Positions 35,574 through 44,649 of a stretch of DNA of 64,000 nt are shown here, piece by piece. Every line of letters starts with the position of its first letter. Position 1 is the stretch's first letter. The DNA comes from Polyangiaceae bacterium (GTDB lineage Bacteria > Myxococcota_A > Polyangia > Polyangiales > Polyangiaceae). The notes beneath the pieces were generated by a model that worked only from the letters and a program-made list of their open reading frames with translations, was not told where the DNA came from and ran no database searches. The stretch covers positions 1-64,000 of the forward strand of contig JANXOF010000038.1 of assembly GCA_025353725.1 (NCBI GenBank), in the 5' to 3' direction. Made by a program: the position numbers and the translations under genes.

Positions 35574-38453
35574 TCAGAGTTCGTCGGCGAGGCGACGGGC
35601 CTCTTCAAGTCTCGTTCGAGCACCTTCAAGTTGTGCCTTTTGCGCGTTCGTTTCGTCGACAACCTCTTTCGGTGCCCGTTCGAGGAAGTTTTTCGAAGAC
35701 ATCTTCTTCTCGATAGACCCGAGATCTTTCTCGAGACTTTTCAAGCCGCGTTCGATGCGAAGAAGTTCTGCGTCTTTCGTGACATGTCCCTTGAGCCCTA
35801 CGAGCACCTCAATCGGGCCGAAGGCACTTGGCACAACGCTGACTGCCGTGCCCGCGAGGCGCGCGCCTCCTGTCGTCTCGACCGCCGGCGCCGCGCTTCC
35901 GACGAGGAATGACATCGCCTGAAGGCGAGCTGTCACGAACGCGCGTGCTTCCGCGCGCTCCGTGCGAATCAAAAGTGGGAGGTCGGCTTTTCGCTCGATC
36001 CCGTGCTCTGCGCGAATCGTCCTGACGGCTGAAACGACGGCCTTGAAGACGTCCATTTCGCGCAGCACGGTCTCATCGCTCGCGGCATCGGCGTCGCTCG
36101 GGTACGGGCCAAAGGCTATCGAAGAACGACGACCTTCCGGCCGAGGAGATCGTTGCCAGAGTTCCTCGGTGAGGTAAGGCATGAGAGGATGAAGGAGCCT
36201 CAAGCAGGTTTCGAGAACGTGCGCGAGGACCCTCCGCGTCTCGTGGGCTTCGGGGCTTTGCAATGCGTGGCCTTCCGAACCATCCTCCGTGCGCGCGCCG
36301 CGTAAAACGGGCTTCGTGACCTCGAGGAACCAATCGCAGAAGTCATTCCAGAAAAATCGATAGGTCTCGTTGGCGGCTTCGTCGATGCGGAAGGCCGCAT
36401 AGCCCGCGTTGCACGCGCGAATGCTTTTGTTGAGCTGCGCAAGAATCCAAACGTTGAAGAACCCTTTTGGTTCGAGCCGGTCACCGTCCTTGCCAAAGAG
36501 CTCGGTGGCCGTGAGCCCCTCGAGCTGACCCAAGACCAAGCGGCTGGCGTTCCACACCTTATTGGCGAAGTGCCGATTGCCCTCGATACGTTTGGGGGCG
36601 AGCGCAATGCGCTTGTTGGAAGGCGAGAACGTCGCGAGCGTGAACCGAAGGGCATCGGCGCCGAACGCAGGAAAGCCCGTGCCCATCGTCGCCGTCGACG
36701 GATACGCCTTTCGGAACTTGGCCATCGCCTCCGCTTCCGGCGCGCCCGGCATCGTCTTGCGGACCATCGCCTCGAACGTAGTCCCGTAGATGAGGTCGAG
36801 GGGGTCGATGACGTTTCCCTTCACTTTGCTCATCTTCTCGCCCGTTTCGTCGACGACCAGGCCATGCAAAAGCACGCGTTTGAAAGGCACTTCTTTCATG
36901 AAGTGCAGCCCGAACATCATCATACGAGCGACCCAGAAGAACAGAATGTCGTATCCGGTCTCGAGATCACTCGCCGGGTAGAACTTCTTGAGCGCGTCTG
37001 TGTGGTTCGGCCAACCGAGCGTCGAAAACGGCCACAAAGCACTCGAGAACCACGTATCCAGGACGTCGGGGTCCTGCACCCATCCTTCACCGCATTCCGA
37101 AGGACGTGTTCGCGCGACGCGAATCTCCCCGTCGGGCCCATGCCATGCGGGGATTTGATGCCCCCACCAAAGTTGCCGAGAAATGCACCAATCTTGAATG
37201 TTGAGCAGAAAGTGCTCGTACGTTTTTTGCCACTCCTCGGGGAGTATCTGCGTGCGCCCGTCGCGCACGGCGGCCACGGCTTCGTCGGCCATCGTTTTCA
37301 TTTTCGTGAACCACTGCGTCGAGATCATCGGCTCGACGACGCCGCCCGAGCGTTGACACTTCGGGAGCGTGAGAATGTGAGGCTTTGAACCCCGCGCGAG
37401 CCCCTTCTCATCGAGTGCCTTTTTCACGGCCGTCCGTGCGCGCTTTCGATCGAGGCCCTGAAAGGAGCCCGTATTCGCGTTCATCGTGCCGTCGAGGTTG
37501 AAGATATTAATCTCTTCGAGCGCGTGCCGCTTCCCCGTTGCGAAGTCATTGAAGTCGTGCGCGGGCGTTACTTTGACAGCGCCCGTCCCAAACTTTGGGT
37601 CGACGAGAATCGTATCCGTAATGACAGGTACTTTACGGTCCAAAAAGGGGTGACTGAGACTCTTTCCGTGAAACCGCGTATACCGTTCGTCTAACGGATG
37701 CACGGCCACGGCGGTGTCGCCGAGCATCGTTTCCGGGCGTGTTGTTGCGACCACGATTTCGTCGTCGGTACCGTCGACCTTGTACGCAAACTCGAAGAGC
37801 TCGCCGTTGGCTCCTTCTTCGTTATCGACCTCGAGATCCGAGAGTGCAGTTTGGCATTCGGGACACCAGTTGATGAGCCGCGTCGCGCGGTAGATAAGAC
37901 CTGCCTCGAAAAGTTGCACAAACGCTTCGGTCACGCCCAGCGAAAGGTCGGGATCCATCGTGAACTTGGTGCGCGCCCAATCGGGCGAAGCTCCCAGCTT
38001 TCGCATTTGGTTGGCGATGGTCCCACCGCTTTCGGCTTTCCACTTCCACACGCGCTCGATGAACGCTTCGCGCCCGAGGTCGTGCCGCGTCTTGCCTTCA
38101 CGAGCCAGCTGTCGCTCTACGACGGTCTGCGTCGCAATACCGGCGTGGTCGATCCCCGGTTGCCAAAGCGTGTTCTTCCCGCGCATTCGCTCCCACCGCA
38201 CGAGTGCATCTTCCAGGGTAACCATGAGGGCGTGCCCCATGTGAAGCGAGCCTGTCACGTTGGGCGGAGGAAGCGGAAGAACGTAAGCGGCTCGTGTGTC
38301 CTTCGGGTCGTCAGAGGCATGGAAAACGCCTTCTTTCTCCCAGAATTCGTACCAGCGCGCCTCGACTTCGCGTGGCTCGTACGCCTTTGTGAGGTCGGGG
38401 CCGGTGCTGCTCGTGGTATCCGGGGTGTTGGTGCTCGATTCGGCCGCGCTCAT
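35574..38453 (-). CDS. valS: Valyl-tRNA synthetase
   Basis: A class I enzyme of 959 residues that charges tRNA-Val. It shows the HIGH motif in 'PPPNVTGSLHMGHAL' (residues 63-75), editing-domain sequence 'VATTRPETMLGDTAVAVHP', KMSKS as 'GEKMSKVKGNVIDP', an anticodon-binding alpha domain ('FFWNDFCDWFLEVTKPVL') and the C-terminal coiled coil ('RIERGLKSLEKDLGSIEKKM') typical of ValS. The length is normal. The first residues are a Ser/Thr-rich extension. Confidence 0.98.
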   Translation of the reverse strand: MSAAESSTNTPDTTSSTGPDLTKAYEPREVEARWYEFWEKEGVFHASDDPKDTRAAYVLPLPPPNVTGSLHMGHALMVTLEDALVRWERMRGKNTLWQPGIDHAGIATQTVVERQLAREGKTRHDLGREAFIERVWKWKAESGGTIANQMRKLGASPDWARTKFTMDPDLSLGVTEAFVQLFEAGLIYRATRLINWCPECQTALSDLEVDNEEGANGELFEFAYKVDGTDDEIVVATTRPETMLGDTAVAVHPLDERYTRFHGKSLSHPFLDRKVPVITDTILVDPKFGTGAVKVTPAHDFNDFATGKRHALEEINIFNLDGTMNANTGSFQGLDRKRARTAVKKALDEKGLARGSKPHILTLPKCQRSGGVVEPMISTQWFTKMKTMADEAVAAVRDGRTQILPEEWQKTYEHFLLNIQDWCISRQLWWGHQIPAWHGPDGEIRVARTRPSECGEGWVQDPDVLDTWFSSALWPFSTLGWPNHTDALKKFYPASDLETGYDILFFWVARMMMFGLHFMKEVPFKRVLLHGLVVDETGEKMSKVKGNVIDPLDLIYGTTFEAMVRKTMPGAPEAEAMAKFRKAYPSTATMGTGFPAFGADALRFTLATFSPSNKRIALAPKRIEGNRHFANKVWNASRLVLGQLEGLTATELFGKDGDRLEPKGFFNVWILAQLNKSIRACNAGYAAFRIDEAANETYRFFWNDFCDWFLEVTKPVLRGARTEDGSEGHALQSPEAHETRRVLAHVLETCLRLLHPLMPYLTEELWQRSPRPEGRRSSIAFGPYPSDADAASDETVLREMDVFKAVVSAVRTIRAEHGIERKADLPLLIRTERAEARAFVTARLQAMSFLVGSAAPAVETTGGARLAGTAVSVVPSAFGPIEVLVGLKGHVTKDAELLRIERGLKSLEKDLGSIEKKMSSKNFLERAPKEVVDETNAQKAQLEGARTRLEEARRLADEL

Positions 38454-38491
38454 GCCTCCGGAACTACCACACCTCGGCGTTGTCGCTCTCG

Positions 38492-39505
38492 TTACGCCCT
38501 CATGAGGCGCTGGATCTCTTCTTTAATCATAGTCTCGGCGAGCTGCGGGACGACCTCCCAGACGACGCGTTCGACGACGTCGCGCGACAGCGAGAGCACC
38601 GCATCGGCTTGCGTCTGAGACAGACCGAGTTCGCCAAGTTTGCGGGCCAGCTGTCCGGTTACCGCCGCACCAATCGTGCCAGGTGCCGTCACAGGTAAGG
38701 ACGCCCGCTGTCCGGTCGGCGCCGACACTGCGGCGGCCAGCAAGGCGGCTGAGGAGGCGACCGGCGGTGCGGGAGGGGGAGGCCGTGCCGCGAGGGGCGC
38801 GGGTCGGGGGGGCATCGGCCCTGGCGTGTGCACGGCGGGGGCCGCGGGCGAATCACCGAACATCAAGGTGCCCGTACGGGGGCTCGGGGCGCTCCCGCCC
38901 ACAGACGGCAGCGTGCCGCGCGCAAATCCGCCCGAGCCGCCCTGCATGGGGCCCCCAGCGTTCGGAGTCGATGAAGATGCGGACATCGATGCCGACGTCG
39001 GCAGGCCCTGCGCAGCCATGGGCACCGGAGGGCGGTCACGAAGGGGCGCGCCGCCGGCCGGCTGCGCAACCTGCGGAGCCTGCGCAACCTGCGGAGGAAA
39101 CACGACGGGCGAGGTGACCGATGCTCCGGCCGACTCCCGAGCGAGCACGGCTTTTCGAACCTTATCGATGAGCTGCTGGGTGTCGAAGGGCTTGTCAGCC
39201 CAATCATCCGCACCGGCATCTTGGCCTCGGCCCGCGTCGTAAGGGGCGTAGCGGCTCGTCAGGAGGAGGATGGCCGCACTCGGGCAGCGCTGCCGCAGCT
39301 CTTTGACGAGGGTGTAGCCATCCTCACCAGCGCCTCCTGTGAGCAAGCTATCAACCAAAAAAATCTCAGGATTTTCCCCGAGGCTCGCGAGTGCGCTTTG
39401 CGTGTTATCCGCGGTGATCACGCGAAAGTCCTCACCACTAAAGGTGATTTCAAGGACCTTGCGCATCGTGACGCTGTCGTCGACAGCAAGCAGTGTCTTG
39501 GTCAC
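38492..39505 (-). CDS. Orphan response regulator with Pro/Ala-rich linker and conserved tail
   Basis: A 337-residue protein. The receiver domain (1-120) has 'LLAVDDSVTMRKVLE', phospho-acceptor Asp52 in 'IFLVDSLL', 'ILLLTSRY' and 'DWADKPFD'. About 130 residues of Pro/Ala/Gly linker follow. The end, 'LSLSRDVVERVVWEVVPQLA' then 'ETMIKEEIQRLMRA', is a motif found at the tail of many deltaproteobacterial response regulators, so it probably binds a partner protein. There is no DNA-binding domain and no kinase nearby. It lies just upstream of the pseudouridine synthase on the opposite strand. Confidence 0.87.
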   Translation of the reverse strand: MTKTLLAVDDSVTMRKVLEITFSGEDFRVITADNTQSALASLGENPEIFLVDSLLTGGAGEDGYTLVKELRQRCPSAAILLLTSRYAPYDAGRGQDAGADDWADKPFDTQQLIDKVRKAVLARESAGASVTSPVVFPPQVAQAPQVAQPAGGAPLRDRPPVPMAAQGLPTSASMSASSSTPNAGGPMQGGSGGFARGTLPSVGGSAPSPRTGTLMFGDSPAAPAVHTPGPMPPRPAPLAARPPPPAPPVASSAALLAAAVSAPTGQRASLPVTAPGTIGAAVTGQLARKLGELGLSQTQADAVLSLSRDVVERVVWEVVPQLAETMIKEEIQRLMRA

Positions 39506-39588
39506 GGTTCGTCTCCGATTTGGCCCTGATTGTGCGGAGCTGGGGCAACCTCTGTCAAGCTACCTTCTCGCGGGCAGCGGCTAAGCCT

Positions 39589-40638
39589 ATGACAGCCGCT
39601 CCGAAATGGCATGCCCCGCAAATGACTGACAAAAAGCTTGTACCTTTCACGGTTCCGCAGGATCTCGCCGGGACGCCGCTCGACGCCGCCGTTCGCGCCG
39701 GATTCGGCCTCTCTTGGGGTCGCGCGCGCGACCTCGTCCGCCGCGGCAAGGTAGCGATCGACGGCCGAACGATCACCGAGCCGGTAAGGTACGTCCACGT
39801 GGGGCAGGTGGTGAGCATCGATCTCGCGGCCCGTAACACGCGCACGATAGCGACCGACCTGCCTGGAGGTACGCTCGTGCACGTCGACCCGCATGTCGTT
39901 GTCGTCGACAAGCCGGCCGGCATAAGCACGGTGCCGTTCGACCCCGAAGGCATGGGGGCCTCGATCGCCAAACGAGCGTCGAAGGGCGAAGAGGCTACGC
40001 TCGATGAACGCGTCCGCGTGGCCCTCGCGCGCCGCGAAAAGCGCCCGGGTGCAGGGAGCGTCCCGCCGTCGGTCGGCGTCGTACACCGGCTTGACAAGGA
40101 GACGTCGGGGCTTCTCGTTTTTACGCGTACGTGGTCGGCGAAAAAGAGCTTGATGGATCAGTTTCGCGCGCACACAGTGCATCGTCGCTACCTCGCGTTG
40201 GTGCACGGTGCCGCCGACGCACGCACCATCAAAACGCACTTTGTCGAAGACCGCGGCGACGGCCTTCGCGGATCCATTGAGCATCGCGGCGGGAGGAAAA
40301 AACCTGTCGGCAATGAGCGGTCTCAAGTCGCGATTACTCACTTTGATGTCGTCGAGCGCCTCGAAAGCGCAGCCATCGGCCAATGCACGCTCATCGCGTG
40401 CCGCCTCGAAACGGGACGCACCCACCAGATTCGTATTCACCTCTCGGAGGCCGGTCACCCCGTCGTAGGCGAGCGCGTTTACATACGCGGGTACCGCGGA
40501 ACGGTCGTCCCCGCGCCGCGCCTGATGCTTCATGCCGCAGAGCTCGGATTTGTGCATCCTGCAACGAACGAAGAGGTGAGCTTTCAAAGCGAACTTTCGA
40601 GCGATATGCAGGCTTTGCTGGAGTCGCTTCGCAGGTAA
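39589..40638 (+). CDS. RluA-family pseudouridine synthase
   Basis: About 349 residues. An S4 RNA-binding domain comes first ('LDAAVRAGFGLSWGRARDLV', 'RRGKVAIDGRTITEP'), then the RluA catalytic domain with 'VVDKPAGISTVPF', 'VHRLDKETSGLLVF' (catalytic Asp) and 'RLETGRTHQIRIHLSEAGHP'. It modifies uridines of rRNA or tRNA. The insertion 'EHRGGRKKPVGNERSQVAIT' is normal for the RluC/D group. ATG 39589 is used; ATG 39622 is also possible. The target site cannot be told from sequence. Confidence 0.94.
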   Translation: MTAAPKWHAPQMTDKKLVPFTVPQDLAGTPLDAAVRAGFGLSWGRARDLVRRGKVAIDGRTITEPVRYVHVGQVVSIDLAARNTRTIATDLPGGTLVHVDPHVVVVDKPAGISTVPFDPEGMGASIAKRASKGEEATLDERVRVALARREKRPGAGSVPPSVGVVHRLDKETSGLLVFTRTWSAKKSLMDQFRAHTVHRRYLALVHGAADARTIKTHFVEDRGDGLRGSIEHRGGRKKPVGNERSQVAITHFDVVERLESAAIGQCTLIACRLETGRTHQIRIHLSEAGHPVVGERVYIRGYRGTVVPAPRLMLHAAELGFVHPATNEEVSFQSELSSDMQALLESLRR

Positions 40639-40745
40639 TTTCGCGCTAGCGCTTTGTGCTTGAGATGGACGAACAGTGGTCCGCCTCAGGAAACCCGTGG
40701 TAGTCCGAATGTCGTCGGATCTCCGACTCGAAAAGGACTACTCTT

Positions 40746-41687
40746 ATGCAAGCATTTTCTCGGTTCGCGGCCGCGGCCGCCGTGGTCGGTTGCGTAGCTT
40801 TCGGTGTTGTTTCCGCCAGCTCGCTCGTCGGCTGTGACGACCCTGCTTTGATGGCTCAGAGCAAAACGTCGGCGTTGGAGAACGTCGGCAAAGCTTCCGC
40901 GAAGCTCACGGCTGCGAAAGCCACGTTGGACGGCTTGATGAAGAAGGTCGACGGAATGCCGGCCGACATGCCGGGCGTCGCAGACTTCAAAACGAAGCTG
41001 CTTGCGCAAAAGGGCATGCTCGAGAAGCTTGCAGGAACCGTTCAGGGGTTCACTGGGAAAATCGAAGAGGTCTCGAAGAGCGGCAAAAAAGAAGACGTCG
41101 ATGCGCTCAGCAAGAACCTCGAGACCGAGTTGATGGGGCTCACCAGCATCGAGGGTACGCTGACCGACGCGACGAAGAGCCTCACGGAAATGGAGATGAA
41201 GGCCAAGTTGGCGATGCCGACACTCACCTCCTTCGCGCGCAAGCTCTCGACGGGGTACGACATCAAGGCGTCGTCCATCGGCATCGAGCACGATCTCATC
41301 GACTTCGTCGACGACACCAAGAAGGTCGTCGACAAGACCACCTGGTTCAACTTCGACCAGCTCACGTTCAAAACCGGCGGGGCGGAGCTCGACATGGATA
41401 AGTCGAAAGCCCAGCTCGAGAACGTCGTCGAGATCATGAAGGCTTACCCGAAAATGAAGCTCAAGGTTGGCGGATACACCGACAACACCGGTCCTGCGGA
41501 TGCCAACAAGAAGATTTCCGCGGCGCGCGCCGAGGCCGTGAAAAAGGCAGTGGTTGCAAAAGGCATCGACGCCAAGCGCCTCGAGGCCGAGGGCTACGGT
41601 CCGGAGCACGCGGTCTGCGAGGCGAACGACACGGACGAGTGTAAGGCGAAGAACCGCCGCATCGCCGTTCGCGTCTCCGAAAAGTAG
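40746..41687 (+). CDS. OmpA-domain lipoprotein
   Basis: A 313-residue protein from ATG 40746, preceded by AAAAGGAC. The signal ends in 'ASSLVGC', so the N-terminus is probably lipidated. The middle is a long Lys/Ala-rich coiled coil (residues 40-190). The C-terminal OmpA/Pal domain ('LTFKTGGAELDMDKS', 'LKVGGYTDNTGPADANKKIS', 'AEGYGPEHAV') binds peptidoglycan. It likely bridges outer membrane and wall. It stands alone. Confidence 0.9.
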   Translation: MQAFSRFAAAAAVVGCVAFGVVSASSLVGCDDPALMAQSKTSALENVGKASAKLTAAKATLDGLMKKVDGMPADMPGVADFKTKLLAQKGMLEKLAGTVQGFTGKIEEVSKSGKKEDVDALSKNLETELMGLTSIEGTLTDATKSLTEMEMKAKLAMPTLTSFARKLSTGYDIKASSIGIEHDLIDFVDDTKKVVDKTTWFNFDQLTFKTGGAELDMDKSKAQLENVVEIMKAYPKMKLKVGGYTDNTGPADANKKISAARAEAVKKAVVAKGIDAKRLEAEGYGPEHAVCEANDTDECKAKNRRIAVRVSEK

Positions 41688-41828
41688 AGCTCACGAGACG
41701 TGCGCGTGTCGGCGTCGCGACCGCGTGTCGCCGCAGACCGCGCATGTCGCATGCCGCGCTTTGACTCGAGCGTTGTTTGTGGTTAGGTGCGCCGCCTCTC
41801 GGGGTAGTCAAGGAGACGGCGGGCGAGC

Positions 41829-43586
41829 ATGGCAAGCACGGCAAGCACGGAATCAGGGCCTTCCGGCAACGCGAACGCGAACGCGAATCCGAACCGAGAG
41901 GCAGGCAAACATGGTGACGGCGCCGTGAATCAGGGGCACCCAAGCGGCCTCTACGTTCTGTTCGGAGCCGAAGCTTGGGAGCGCTTTTCTTACTACGGGA
42001 TGCGCGCGCTCCTCGTTCTCTATCTGGTAAACAAGCTCGGATACTCCCGCGAGCGGGCGCTCGAGATGTACGGGCTCTATACGGGTCTCGTTTACCTGAC
42101 GCCGCTGCTGGGCGGATACCTCGCTGACAAGGTGCTCGGCCGCCGCAAGGCGGTGCTTATCGGCGGCATCTTGATGGGGGTCGGTCAGATCTTCCTGATG
42201 TTCCCGGCGACGCTTTCGCTCGCCCTCGGGTTGCTGATCGCGGGCAATGGATTCTTCAAACCGAACATCTCGACGATGGTCGGCGGCCTGTACCGGGAAG
42301 GCGACGCCCGGCGCGATGGCGCGTTTACTATTTTCTACATGGGCATCAATCTCGGTGCGCTCTTTTCGCCTATCATTTGCGGGAATTTAGGCGAGCGGGT
42401 GAGCTGGGCGGTCGGCTTTGGCTCCGCCGCCGTCGGGATGACGCTCGGACTCGTGCAATTCGTCTTCGGCCAGCGTCACCTCGGCGATACGGGGCTGCCC
42501 CCCGGGCGCGTTGGCGAGACGAAAACTGGCGGTGCAGGGCCATACCGGGCGGGCGACCTTCCGAGCGGACCCGCGACGACGCTTATTCCGCGCGACTACA
42601 TCGATGTTCTCGTTTGGTGCGGGGGAACGGCGGCTGTCGTTTTCGCCATTCTCTCCGCGTGGACTTTCGTGGGGCCGGCCTGGAGCGCGTTGCCGGGTTG
42701 GTCCAAGCTCGGACTGCTTATCGCCGCGATTTCGGTCGTCTTTTTCCAGCTCTACAAGGAGACGACGAGCTCCGAGAAGCAAGAAGTGAGCGTCATCATT
42801 ATTCTTGTCACGTTCAACATCTTCTTTTGGATGGGGTTCGAGCAAGCCGGCGGGACAATGACTTTGTTTGCCGACGAGCAAACCAACCGAAACGTAGGCC
42901 CCCTCGGGCTGTTCGTGATCGCCTCGGTCGTCTTCGCGTGCGCCTACAACTTCTGGCGTTCGACCAAAGACGAGATTTCGGGTCAGGCCTTGTGGAAGGG
43001 ACTCACGGGGATGTTCGCGCTGATGGGCTTCGCGACGATCGGGCTCGCGATCTACAACGCGACGACGGGTCAAACGACGAACATCCCGGCGTCTCAGTTT
43101 CAGGCCATCAATCCGCTTCTCATCGTTGCGCTCGCGCCCACGTTTTCGAATCTTTGGTCAAAGCTCGACTCTGGTAAGTTCAAAAGCTCGACGCCCACGA
43201 AGATGGCTATAGGGATGATCATTCTCGGCGTCGGATTCTTTGTTCTCTACGTCGGCCAAAAAGTCGCGATAGCTTCGGGAACGAAGGCGAGCCCGGCGTG
43301 GCTTACTGCGGTTTACGCTATTCACACCATCGGAGAGCTTTGCCTGTCACCGATTGGCTTGTCGATGGTGACCAAGCTCGCACCGCCGCGCGTCACGTCG
43401 CTCGCCATGGGCCTCTGGCTTTTCTCATCCGCCGTGGCGAACTACCTCGCAGGGATACTCGAGTCGCTCCTCACGAAGGTGAACGTTCCGATTTACGGAT
43501 TCCTCATCGTCAGCTCGATAGGCCCTGCGATTTTGCTTCTCGCACTGACGCCGCTTCTCAAGAAGTGGATGCACGGTAAGGCGTAG
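41829..43586 (+). CDS. Proton-dependent oligopeptide transporter (POT/PTR2 family)
   Basis: A membrane transporter of 585 residues with about 14 helices. It has the signature 'EAWERFSYYGMRALLVLYLV' (ExxERFxYY, proton coupling) and 'KLGYSRERALEMYGLYTGLV'. 'GNGFFKPNISTMVGGLY' is the second family motif. It imports di- and tripeptides with protons. The first 35 residues are Asn/Ala repeats ('GNANANANPNREAG') and probably disordered. The start could also lie a few codons further in. Confidence 0.94.
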   Translation: MASTASTESGPSGNANANANPNREAGKHGDGAVNQGHPSGLYVLFGAEAWERFSYYGMRALLVLYLVNKLGYSRERALEMYGLYTGLVYLTPLLGGYLADKVLGRRKAVLIGGILMGVGQIFLMFPATLSLALGLLIAGNGFFKPNISTMVGGLYREGDARRDGAFTIFYMGINLGALFSPIICGNLGERVSWAVGFGSAAVGMTLGLVQFVFGQRHLGDTGLPPGRVGETKTGGAGPYRAGDLPSGPATTLIPRDYIDVLVWCGGTAAVVFAILSAWTFVGPAWSALPGWSKLGLLIAAISVVFFQLYKETTSSEKQEVSVIIILVTFNIFFWMGFEQAGGTMTLFADEQTNRNVGPLGLFVIASVVFACAYNFWRSTKDEISGQALWKGLTGMFALMGFATIGLAIYNATTGQTTNIPASQFQAINPLLIVALAPTFSNLWSKLDSGKFKSSTPTKMAIGMIILGVGFFVLYVGQKVAIASGTKASPAWLTAVYAIHTIGELCLSPIGLSMVTKLAPPRVTSLAMGLWLFSSAVANYLAGILESLLTKVNVPIYGFLIVSSIGPAILLLALTPLLKKWMHGKA

Positions 43587-43606
43587 TCCGCGTCTATCGC
43601 GGACTC
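43586..43606. terminator. Hairpin between convergent genes
   Basis: AGTCCGCG (43586-43593) pairs with CGCGGACT (43599-43606) around TCTAT. It overlaps the transporter stop codon and lies 10 bp before the end of the convergent gene. No T tract follows, so its strength is uncertain. Confidence 0.5.
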
Positions 43607-43615
43607 GTCATCGCG

Positions 43616-44581
43616 TTAGCGAACGAGCACCCAGCGGACGCCCGCAGTCACTTCAAGGTGGAAGTGATTGCGGTGGGGCCAGTTGTAGTCGGGCGTTAGC
43701 AAGACATTAAAGAGCTGCGCGTCCGCGGCCTCACACACAATGCGACGAAGCGTGATGGCCGAGTCGGGTAGGCCGTTCGACGAAGCGGCGTCGGGTCCGC
43801 ACGGCTTGCTGCCGATGTGGCCGTGAAAGTCTTTCTCGACACTAAGGGTCTGACCGTCGCGTAGCTTGAAGAGAGCGGCGTCAATGGCGAGCGCGCCACT
43901 GTGTCGTCGACCCGCGCCGCTAAGAACTTCTTTCGAGCCCGGTGGCCGATACACCGAGTAGTGAACGACCTCTTTCACGTCGTGGCGCGCCAGCACTCTC
44001 GCCCAATCATCAAGCGCAAGCACGAGGCGGCAGTCGTAAATTTCGTAGGGGGATGTGCGGCGCTGGGCGGGCGGCAGGAGCGAATGAAATTCGACACCAG
44101 CAATCGCGCCTTTGAGGCGTAGCGGCGCGACGACCCCTCGCGTTTCCCCGACGCGATCAAAGGCGATGCGTCGCCTTCCGAGCTCAGCTTCGCACGTCAC
44201 CTGATTGAGGGATGCGTACCGCGATGCGGGTGAATTTCCGGTCGAGTTTGCGCCCGCTGAGAGTGAGACGGGAAAGAGCGCCGGATCGTGGTTCCCGTCG
44301 CTCGTCGGGGGTGTGGCCTGCAGCGCGGCATCCCCGTCGCCAAGCGGCGCGTCGCGAGGAACGACCTGCGCGAAGAGACCGTCGACCGCTCGACCGAAGC
44401 CGGTCGCGCCGCGGCTCGAACTCGTACGGGCTGCCGACGCGCTAGGCGCAAGAGGCACGTCCGAATCGCCTCGGACGGTAAAACCGTGTCCGCACGCGAG
44501 CGCGCTCAAAGCGAGAGACGCAAGCATCGAGAGGTGCCAGGCGCGTGACGCAGAAATGGTAGAGCGGAGAAAACCCGACAT
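43616..44581 (-). CDS. Extensin-like C-terminal domain lipoprotein
   Basis: About 321 residues. The signal 'LSMLASLALSALAC' gives a lipobox Cys. The C-terminal 170 residues match the extensin-like (PF06904) fold related to D-Ala-D-Ala peptidases: 'YEIYDCRLVLALDDWARVL', 'HYSVYRPP', 'RHSGALAIDAALF' and 'NWPHRNHFHLEV' with the metal-type His pair. The family is thought to act on peptidoglycan. ATG 44581 has AGGGTGG ahead; GTG 44590 is possible. It is divergent from hrcA. Confidence 0.82.
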   Translation of the reverse strand: MSGFLRSTISASRAWHLSMLASLALSALACGHGFTVRGDSDVPLAPSASAARTSSSRGATGFGRAVDGLFAQVVPRDAPLGDGDAALQATPPTSDGNHDPALFPVSLSAGANSTGNSPASRYASLNQVTCEAELGRRRIAFDRVGETRGVVAPLRLKGAIAGVEFHSLLPPAQRRTSPYEIYDCRLVLALDDWARVLARHDVKEVVHYSVYRPPGSKEVLSGAGRRHSGALAIDAALFKLRDGQTLSVEKDFHGHIGSKPCGPDAASSNGLPDSAITLRRIVCEAADAQLFNVLLTPDYNWPHRNHFHLEVTAGVRWVLVR

Positions 44582-44649
44582 GGACGCCACCCTAGCGCTG
44601 CGGAGGCGAGGCGGGAAAACGAGCGGCTAAATGCTACGGTTGAAAGTCG

